DNA of 64,000 bases from Brasenia schreberi (lineage: Eukaryota > Streptophyta > Magnoliopsida > Nymphaeales > Cabombaceae), in the NCBI GenBank assembly GCA_036023115.1, contig JAYKKT010000040.1:6545001-6609000 (forward strand), given 5' to 3'. The notes under the pieces were generated by a model, which worked only from the letters and a program-made list of their open reading frames with translations, searched no databases and was not told the origin of the DNA. Both the position numbers and the translations under genes were made by a program. This document shows positions 1-9,700 of the stretch, piece by piece (the first letter of the stretch is position 1; each line of letters opens with the position of its first letter).

Positions 1-582
1 TAAATACTTAGGATCAATTTTTCAGAGTAACAAAAAAATTGATAGAGTACGCATGAAATTAATGCAAGTTGGTTAAAATGAATAGGGACATCAAGTATTT
101 TATGTGATAAGAAGATACCATTAAAGTTTAAAAGTAAATATTATAGAGTAACAATTAGACATGTTACGTTTTATAGTCTTGAGTGTTGGGCAGTTAATCA
201 ATGTGCAAAAGATGTTTGTGGTAGAAATAAAAATGTTGAGATAGATAAATGGTCACACAAGAAAAGACTGTATACATAATGAGGTTATTATAAACAAATT
301 AGGAGTAACACCAATTGAGGTTAAAATGAAAGAAAATTGTTTAAGATGATTTGAACATGCAGAAAAACAAACAAATGAAGCTCTAGTAAGAAAGTATGAA
401 AAACTAGATTTTGGAAATGTTAAAAGAGGAAGAGGAAGACCACAAAAATATTGGAAAGAAATAATAAAGAATGATCTTGATCATGTTGAATTAACTGCCA
501 ACATGGCACATGATAGAGCTAAATGGAAATAAAGAATCTTGTAGCTGACCCCATCTAGTACGAGAAAAAACTTAGTTGTTGT
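1..582 (+). mobile_element. RTE-type LINE, 3' fragment (L1)
   Basis: The block matches the 3' third of the LINE that recurs across this window (best copies at 20540..23530 and 34995..37672). It runs from the end of the reverse transcriptase region into the C-terminal tail, including the conserved stretch encoding RGRGRPQK. It ends in the family 3' signature, a variant of ccccgtctagtatgggaaaa followed by a short TTG run. Many stops and frameshifts make it non-coding. The 5' side leaves the window. Confidence 0.85.
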
Positions 583-599
583 ATTTTTCAGTTTCATAC

Positions 600-696
600 A
601 GTTTAGGCCTCAAACCAGAACTGCAACCAGCCTGTCCCAGTTCGGTTCCGGTTCCAAGTTCTGGGTAAACGGGAATTGGCCATGTCTACTTAAAAC
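600..696. repeat. GGTTCC-rich MITE remnant
   Basis: A short stretch rich in ggttcc/ggaacc ends in ccatgtcta, which is the inverted terminal motif of the complete MITE at 2660..2939. Only one terminus is seen; the other side abuts the LINE tail. Confidence 0.5.
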
Positions 697-726
697 TAGC
701 CTGAGCCCATAAGGTGTTTGTTTGAT

Positions 727-944
<218 letters not shown>

Positions 945-1714
945 TTAATCCTGCACTTAAATTAGCAATCAATCTTAAACTTGCTTAATGACCAATGCAT
1001 TAAGAAATCATATATGATGGTGGGAATACAAATAACAGGTTGTGTTTAGATAACGAGCAGCCAGCATAAAGCCGCCTCAAATCTTTCCAGCACTAATCAA
1101 AGTTATGTATCTTTGCATGAGTAGTCTTCGATGGGCAACTCGCATTGCACCCTCTAGCTGACCCATTTAGCATGGGAAAGGGTTTGGTTAAGATAAAGAT
1201 AAGATATTGGTACACAGAATATATATATATATATATATGAAAACTCAATCTTGCCCACACTGATACCTGCATGTTCACTCATTGTTTTTTGGTGGTATGA
1301 ATGTAACTTCAAATTTTTTAAGGGGCTTTAGAAAAGTATGAAGGTATTTTTATTACACTCATGCAAATAATGCCTAACTGTATGATCATAAGAGATTAAT
1401 AGTTGAGAACTACATTTTGCTTTTCCTAAAACAGCAAAAAGTAATATTTTATTGTTTATCTTAATAATCCATGTCTTCTGATAAAGTGGCCATGCATCGT
1501 TTGTACTCTCTCTCCATCAACACACGTATATGTAAATATATGTGTGCATTTATTTATAAAACATCGCAATCTTGTGATCTTTCAATAGAGAGGAACATAA
1601 CTTGAACCAAAACCCTTTTGAGATCTCCGTGCTTCTTCAATCATCTCTGTCAAAGCAAAGTTGAAATATGCTTTGGACGGAAGATGTGAATTTTATGCAA
1701 AGAAAACAAACAAA

Positions 1715-1825
1715 ATCAGATATGGCAAGTGCATCACCATAGTCAAACCTAGCCATGGCTAGGTTCGAGCACAGCAGGAACATGAACAGGCATGATGCGA
1801 CTCGTACCCTATCGATACTACTCAT
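1715..1825 (-). pseudogene. GH9 first exon with signal peptide
   Basis: From the ATG at 1825 the minus strand encodes a hydrophobic signal peptide (core LFMFLLCS) followed by FDYGDALA. That is the usual mature N-terminus of plant GH9 enzymes, in the right order and orientation relative to the catalytic fragment at 727..914. After GDALA the reading departs from the family. The exon that normally carries the QRSGKLP motif is not recognisable, although a weak trace may lie near 1600..1640. A TATA box sits about 50 bp upstream. Together the two pieces look like the 5' half of a decayed GH9 gene rather than a working one. Confidence 0.6.
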
Positions 1826-1873
1826 GTTTGGCTTGACTCAGAACTACAAGCACAACATTCCTTCATTGGCCAC

Positions 1874-1881
1874 TTATATAA
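1874..1881 (-). promoter_or_regulatory. TATA box of GH9 remnant
   Basis: The palindromic ttatataa reads as a TATA box on the minus strand, about 50 bp ahead of the ATG at 1825. The spacing suits a short plant 5' leader. Confidence 0.5.
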
Positions 1882-1889
1882 GAGGGCTT

Positions 1890-2651
1890 GCCTTAAATAT
1901 GGGTCCAAGATATGACGTTCACGTCCCATAGTTCCTAAAAAGCATGACCTTGTTCGTGCAAACCATAACCTGGTTCAAGATGGGCCACTTTGGTCCGGGT
2001 ATAGGGCTACTCACGTGTGGTGCAACTATGCTGGGGCAAGGTCAATTGAATCTGTGGGCTATAATGCAAAGCTCCATGCACCCACGGGATATTCGCCGCA
2101 CTAGAAGAGACATATAGCCTACGGTTTGACTCCATGGGTATAATAAGGGCCGACGGCATAACCGTAAGCTATTTGCACACATCCTCACCTTAACTAAACG
2201 TTTTTCCACTAAGTAGGGTCAGCTATTGGCACGGTCATAATAAATAAATAAGTATAAAAAGAAGGTATTTATTGTCAACCACCTCAAGAAAACTACAAAA
2301 TTATACACAAAGGCAGCCAGTCCCACCCTTCAATGCAAATTCTCTGGCTCTACCTGGACTCCACTATTGAAGATTTAACATACATGTTGCTTCCAAGGTC
2401 GAAAATAAAGGACTTCATGCGCAAATCCAAAGTTTCTATTTCTTGATTGGCATGTTCGGGTTAGGCATACCCTTGCAAGTTGCACGGGCTCCCCATTGCT
2501 CCCTTGGATATTGTACTCCTAACCTCGGGTCCGAGAGCCCAACGCTCTAACATTAACCACCATTCCAACTGTTGGCAAAATCCAAATGTCTTGCTTGACT
2601 GTCTTCAAGTCAAGATCTACATCTATGTCAATCGGAAATTAAGATGGATTG
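1890..2651. other. Intergenic, nothing recognised
   Basis: No coding region, RNA gene or known element is recognisable here apart from short chance ORFs. Confidence 0.5.
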
Positions 2652-2947
2652 GATCAATATAGACATGGCTGGTTCCGGTTTTTCTGGAACCAGGAACTGA
2701 GACTGAACCAGGGACCTGAACCGAACCTGTTCTGGTTCTGGTTTCACTAAAAGACGTAAAAGAGAATATGGAATTAGCCATTTCGAATCACTGGTTTCAG
2801 TTCCACGAACAGTGGAACCGGAACCAGTCCAATTCTGGGTGTAGTTTGACAGGTTCCAGTTCTAGCTGGTTCTTGACTCGGTTCGGTTCCAATTGGAACC
2901 ACCAGCCGCTTCCAAACTGGTCATGTCTAGAACAATGAAAGCACGGA
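2652..2947. mobile_element. hAT-like MITE, GGTTCC-rich body
   Basis: The element 2660..2939 begins tagacatggctggtt and ends aactggtcatgtcta, so its termini are imperfect inverted repeats. The flanks gatcaata (2652..2659) and gaacaatg (2940..2947) match at 6 of 8 positions, as expected for an old 8-bp hAT target duplication. The body is made almost wholly of degenerate ggttcc/ggaacc units on both strands. There is no coding capacity. Related pieces are scattered through the window. Confidence 0.65.
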
Positions 2948-3524
2948 CGATGGCTGTATCGTCATATGTTTGGGAGGATTTCTCAATCTAGAACAGAAAC
3001 ATAGAGCAGAAAATATCAAAACAAAGGAAGGTTAATCAATACCAAACCACAACCAATAAGTTTGTTGCCTTCCTAACAACAAATAGAGATTTCGCCTTCA
3101 ATTCCAACAGAAATAAGCAAAACTTTACATGATTATACTAGTAACAGGTATCTAATTGTCAAAGTTTGCCAGGTTCAAAGAGTTTTATTGCCAAAGCGCA
3201 ATTTGGGAAAAGAGTAAGAAAGGTCTTCAAACACTTGTGGAAGTCTCAAACATTGCAAAATTGTTACAGGACAGCTTGAATTGCATCAGCAAGAAAAGCT
3301 GACAAGAATTACAGAACAGTTTAAACTTTCAGCATGGTGGAGACTAATTACATGAGCCCTCCGATGCTATCAAAAGGATATTTTCTGTGAATTAGTCCAT
3401 ATACAGAAAACATACATGAGAACAAAAAATGACAAAGCTTGACTGCTCTAATTGTTGGCTGGTATTAGAGTTCCTTATTTCACTCGAAAAAAAACTGATG
3501 GACCAATTTCCGGCCATGATAATA
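2948..3524 (-). other. 3' flank / 3' UTR of DUF789 gene
   Basis: Downstream of the DUF789 stop codon on the minus strand. A candidate AATAAA signal reads on the minus strand at 3184..3189, giving a 3' UTR of roughly 340 nt. Nothing else is recognised. Confidence 0.4.
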
Positions 3525-3731
3525 TCACCACTTACGTGAGACAAAAAATTCATAATCAGAGTGCCTGTTCATGGATATATGTTGACCTTTGCGGATGGCA
3601 GCTGTTGACATCATGGAAGCTGCATGTTCCAGAGTACTGAACCTCTTCTCCAGGACAACTGCTGGGTTAGAAACCTGGCCCTGGCCACCAGTAATCCCGG
3701 TTGAGGCTTTTAATGAGAACCAGCATTCACC
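3525..3731 (-). CDS. DUF789 gene exon 6 (stop)
   Basis: The terminal exon of 68 codons plus TGA begins GECWFSLKA after the acceptor atgaag and ends [12 protein letters not shown]. Phase 0 matches exon 5. My memory of long plant homologues includes a similar ending, with NRHPDYEFF close to the terminus, which supports the assignment. It lies 8,635 bp from exon 5. Confidence 0.85.
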   Translation of the reverse strand, partial: GECWFSLKASTGITGGQGQVSNPAVVLEKRFSTLEHAASMMSTAAIRKGQHISMNRHSDYEFFVSRKW

Positions 3732-6700
3732 CTTCATAAGAGACATTTGAATTCTTTTAGCACAGAAAACAAATCTAAACTCTAAACAGGAATTACAGAT
3801 TTTAACACAATCCAAAGGAAATTGTTTTCCCCATCTAGTATGGGAAAAGGCTTAGTTGTTTGTTGTCAAAGGAAATTGTTTCCAAGTGGCTAGCTTGTTC
3901 AAGGCATGAAAGTCATTAACAGCAAGTCAGCATATCGGAAGCAGAATAGATACTGGAATTATGTCCCATGTGATATAGAACAGATAAAGTGCATCATGCC
4001 CACCTCTACCAGTAACATCTGGTTATCTTAGAATGCCAGCTTTCTGAGGAACCAGTTCAGAGGCTAAAAGCTAAGCACATCAAACTTTCATCTCACTGAC
4101 TCGGAATAATTCCGATACATATATTATCTTGTCCATCCTATTCATCTCTTTTGTTCTTCCGAGGGGGAAAATTTCTTTATTAATGAAATAATGGAAGTTT
4201 AAAACAGGTAGTTGTGTCCTGCACCATCAAAGAATACAAAAACAGTAACATTTTTGTATTATCTGTTCTTTGCTAGTTATTACATTATTCACAAAATTGC
4301 ATCTTTCTGTTCGAATTAAAAATTTTACTTGTCTATTTGATACATGTACACTAAATATCGTATAACTATACCACTCAACAAAGTTTTCAGGTCCAGCTAA
4401 GTAGGGCACTCGCTCAACTTAGGCCGTTAGACTTGAAGCATCAATTTGTATACTCAGATTTTACATCCTTTCTCTTAAGGCCAAGGCTGGGTGCACGGCC
4501 AGCCAGCAATACGATTCAGAACTTCTAGTTGTGGCAACAAAAATGGTGCTTTCTCTTGGCTTAGATAAAAAATCTAATAGGCATCTGCTTTAAGAAAATA
4601 AGGTTAAGAAAATCAGACAGATTATTAGCATTGGCCATGTTTCATCATGTGAAAGTTCGGATGCAAACATCTATTTTCCCAAATTAAAAGCGTTTGTAAA
4701 CCCCAAACAGGACCCAGGTGACAACGTTGGTGCTTTTACCCTGGAATACTTTTTGAGGTGTTTTTTCCGCTATGAGACCCATCTCGGCTAGGCACTATGT
4801 CTCCTTTTGATGCTTTACTAGGTAATCTGAGATGAACCCTTAGTACCATTTACCACAAAGTTGCTCTTTGTAGTTATGCAGAAGTTAATTGACTTCTTAA
4901 ATGCACCTACTCACTATGGTTTGCAAACTATCCAATTCACTAATTGACTCACGACTTCGTCCACATTGAAGGCCAACAAGAGTCAAGACAAGAATACAGC
5001 TCAGAGATGACAACCTCACCTTAAAATCAGACTTGCCTCAAGACTTTTGCAACTCTTCTAAGTACCAAGTCTTTTGAGACTTGGGAAGTTGAGAACTTTC
5101 TCAATTTGGCATTTTCCTAATCACATTCAAGTAGTAAACTCACGATAAGCACATCCATTGAACTTATTGAAATCCTCAATGATGGTAATGTTTCCTCAAA
5201 GTCTTCCTTCAAGGTTATGTATACTCAAGGTATGTGTATGTATCCCTTGGCACTATGCCTACTAACTGTTGTAATTCGGGAGTAGCGTAGCGGAAGATCC
5301 AACATAACAAAGAGTAAGAAGATTGAAGAGGAAAAATGAGAGATCGGAGGAGGGGGCAGACCTCCAATAGAGCCCCCCCCCCCTCTCTTTATATCTATCT
5401 TAATATCAACCTCTTAACCCTAATATAAAACGTCTAGCCCTTATATAATGGGTTGTAAAACAGAAAATGATCAAAATATCCTTAGTACTATGGGCAATTA
5501 CAATAATACCTAAAACATCAAATTTACTAAAACTGACCCTAAAAGTATATTCTTCGACACCCCCCTCAAGTTGGGAGTGAGATACTTCGAACTCTAAACT
5601 TGCCAAAAAAACTTTTCAACAACCTTCCTAGCTGCAACATGGTTCATCAACCTTCATGGTTGTTCTTCAGCAGCTTCATGGCTACACCAATCTTCAGCAA
5701 CTTCTTTGCTGCAATAACTTCAACTCAGCATTCATTGTTGGTTATCTTCAACAGCTTCTTTGGCTACAACATCTTCAACTCAACCTTCATGGTTGTTCTT
5801 CAGCAGCTTCATGGCTACACCAATCTTCAGCAACTTCTTTGCTGCAACAACTTCAACTCAGCATTCATTGTTGGTCATCTTCAACAGCATCTTTGGCTGC
5901 ATCTTCAACTCAGCCTTCATGGCTGATCATCTTCAGCAGCTTCTTTAGCTGCAATATCTCATTTTCAGCAACTTCTTTGGCTGCAAATTCCACCAATCTC
6001 ATGGCTGCAAAACACATTTTACAATCCTCATGACTACAATCTTTACAAGAATCGTCAGATTGGAGACATTCCATCTAATCTACCCACAACTCTACTTTGG
6101 CGCCCACACACGACTACCTCTCTTTCATGCTTAACTTATCAGTATGAAAATCCATCAAATCTCATTCTTCTGCATTTTTTTTCTTTCAAATTTTTCAGCC
6201 CTCTTGAACATTTCATCAAACACTTGATGCGCAGGTAAATATCTCTCTTAAGCATTGAATCAAACACTCGATGTGCATGTTAATAATCTCTTCTTGAGCA
6301 TTTCAGCAAACACTTTACCTGTAGGTAAACCTCTCTCTTGAACATTTCATCAAACAGTTAATATGTTGCAAAGACATCTCTCTAAAAAAATGAAGCAAAG
6401 AAAAAGGACCAGAAGAAGTTGTTATAACTGCCCATACTCACTGATCTCTATCTGTCTCGCTTCGATAGGGCTTCCACCCGTCTGAATCAGATATGACATA
6501 GCTTTTGTAGTATAACACTGTCCAAAAAGCATTTATCACAATTAACACTGTTGTGGATACGAAGACCCCCTTCCTAAGGGTCTCACATGAAAGGTTTCTT
6601 AGGAGAAAGTCACCCCTATATTTCGTATGGTATGTGTTGCGTGTTGCGTGCCACACCAGCCACCAGACAAGAACCCAATGCCACAAAAGTCACCCAGGAG

Positions 6701-9700
6701 AAAATGAAGATGACATTGGAGGTTCTAGAAGCTTGTGGTGAGAGCCCCTTTCCGCAGCAGAGGCATCTTGTTATACCCATAACGACGGCTTGGCTGACAA
6801 ATAGCAAGAGTGCAACAATGGCATACTCAGTGGCCACATCCGAGTTGTACACACAGTAAGTTTGCATCATATTCATCAGGCACCACCTTCCCCACGCTTC
6901 TCCTTCTCTCGACTGCAACAATGAGGGCAAAAGCCAACAGATAGAGGAGGTAGATAACTGCAATCACTGCAACATAGGGGCTCTTAAAGGCCAACTGGAG
7001 GAAGGTTGTTACATATGTTGCGGCTATTCAGCAATTGGCTGACGATCGGCTCCAGCGCCTTGAGCTGGACAAAAATACGATGTTGGCTAAACTAGACGAA
7101 GATTTAATGATTATGAAGCAAAAATACTGAAGAACTTCAAAAAAATTGTCTGACTATAGCTTGCAGCCCCCTGCCAATACAAAGCAGCCATATCTCCTAC
7201 CCTTGCTCGAGCAAATTACGATCGATCTCTGTCTCATGCCTTGCTACATATGGACACAAGAATGTCTCATAAACATAACTTGCTCCCTTGGTTTCGGGAT
7301 GCCACAGATACACAAAAAAATGCCAACTTGGCTTCACCATACATCGGCAACCATCACACAAAACCATCTCCAATTCTCTCAAAGATTGTCAATAATACAA
7401 CTATAATCCAGTATTGACACCAAAACCTCAATTGCTCAATTTCAGGTTTGTTCTTCTCCACAGTTTTGAAGCACTCATAATCAAGATATGTGTAGCCAAA
7501 CATCATCAGAAGGCCTATGGTGAGAAATGAGCCCATCATCTTTCCTCTTCCTAATCACTATACCGCAGTATTCCTCCCTGGTGCAAGTAATTTGCCACTA
7601 TAAACCTTCAGCAAGCCTTTCGGTAGCTCTGGTACGTTGGAAAATGGAAAAGAAGAGATCGAATCGCATTGAACAGCCAACAACGGCTAGAATCGTCAGC
7701 ATTGGACTCAATCTTTGTCATCCAATCACCCGATAGAGCAACGACGGACCCTTTCAGTCATCCAACGAGCGCCGATCAAGAAATAGAGTGTCGCCTTCCC
7801 TTACACTTCTCTCTCGCTCTTCCCTCTCCCGCCCGTCGTCTTGCTTCTAACTTCTCGCTCTCGAATGATGCAAGATTTCCTCTCTCTATTTATAGTTGTT
7901 GCCTTGCATACCCTTCATCATCGCCCACAACAGAGAAGTTGTTGCACGGTTCTAGGGTCCGTGGAGCAAGCCCCATTGTCTCTACGAGCTCGATCTCGAA
8001 ATGGCCAATTTTTTTTTTTCTGCCACATGTCTATAGCGATATTGATCGTGAAAGCTCTTATATCATGTTTTAATTTGGGAGTAGTGTAGCGGAAAATCCA
8101 ACATAACAAAGAGTAAGAAGATTGAAGAGGAAGAATGGGATATCGGAGGAGGAGGCAGACCTCCAATAGAGGTCGCCCCCCCTCTCTTTCTCTCTATCTT
8201 AATATCAACCTCTTAACCCTAATACAAAATGTTCAGCCCTTATATAATGGGCTGTAAAACAGAAAATGACCAAAATGCCCTTAGTACTATGGGCAATTAA
8301 AATAATACCTAAAACATCAAATTTACTAAAACTGACCCTAAAAGCATATTCTTCACACTAACATCCCACATACCTTTACAACCATCTTAGTTAGAACAAT
8401 AAGCATGGATGTTAAATGTAATAAATCAATAAGATTAGAAGGTACCTAGGTTACAAATGTAATTTTTCATTTTCTTGTTTTTCTTTTCTTTACAGCCAGG
8501 CAAGCTTCCAACGGCTAGAAATCTAGACATAGGAAGCACTCTAACGGCTAGATTTCTAGCCGTTTAGAGGCTGACTGTTTGTGTTGGCCCTTCTCTATAT
8601 ACTCTCCGCTTGCTATTCAGTTTGGTATGCCCATATGGCATGTTTACAAATGATATCTTGAAGTTATTTAATTTGTATCAGCTAAATTCAGTTTGTTACT
8701 GTATTGAGTTTTGGAAGAGCATAAGATAGTCACATTTTGTGATTATATCTTGAGGATTTGGGTTGGTGGATTGTGATAGCCACCATTGAAGTAATCAAGG
8801 AACAGCTTCTTACATGGTATAAGAGCCTTATTCAAGACTTCTTGATGTGCACCGATTTGTGTGCCAATTGGAGAAAGTCCATAGGAGTTAGCTGATTTAT
8901 TTGAAGGTTAAAAAATCTATTGTTGAAGTCTTCTTTAGGCTTATTGGTGGCATCTGTAAGACTTCTCGAAACTTGATCAAGTCGTGAAGTCTTAAAACAT
9001 ATTTTTCATATCTTCCTTGCTCCTTTGAAACTATACAAGCTTAGTACTTGTTTCTTATAACCATGGAAGATAAGAGTGAGCAATTCACCTTCCCTTTGAC
9101 AAGCTCCAATCACACTACATGGGTCCAATCAATGGAGAATTATCTCTATTTCAAAAAATTATGAAGTTAAGCGGAACAAAGGTAGAACCACCCGCTAATG
9201 CTATTTAAGAACAAAAGTAAAATATGAAGAAGGTCGTAGGATCGTTTCGTGGTTTCTTATGAATAATGTGAGGACCATATTCGTGACAACTTATCCGACT
9301 TCACCAATACCAAACAAGCATAAGAATACTTAAAGAAAGCTAATTTGCAAAGTTATGTTGCATGTTGAATGATACCAAGGGACAAGTTGTCCTCATTAAG
9401 ATAAGGTGATAAGGGGTGAGTTTTTTCATGAATTCTCTAATAATTGGAATCATAGAAATTAAAATTGGCACACATTGCATCCCCCAAAAGGAAAGTTTTA
9501 AATACCTAGGATCAATTTTTCAAAGTGATGAAAGAATTGATAGAGATGTTACACATAGAATTAATGTTGGTTGGTTAAAATTGAGAGGAGCATCAAGTAT
9601 TCTTTGTGATAAAAAGATACCATTAAAGTTAAAAGGTAAATATTATAAAGCACCAATTAGACCTACCATGTTTTATGGTTCTCAGTGTTAGGCAGTTAAT

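Larger units (their letters stand above)
5262..8362 (-). mobile_element. Non-autonomous LTR element carrying two plant genes
   Basis: Complete element: identical 5-bp flanks ctaac (5262..5266 and 8358..8362), two LTRs of about 293 bp, a G-rich polypurine tract inside the left LTR and a tRNA-iMet-like primer site inside the right LTR, so it is transcribed on the minus strand. The 2.5-kb interior has no gag, protease, integrase or RT that I can find. In sense order it holds a leader, an HVA22-like copy, a DUF1218 copy and a tandem-repeat segment. It lies in sense orientation within the last intron of the DUF789 gene. Confidence 0.88.

Noticed and set aside
5600..6033. Overlapping plus-strand ORFs rich in S, F and Q
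   Set aside because: They run through the minisatellite, antisense to the LTR element, and exist in several frames because the repeat lacks stops.
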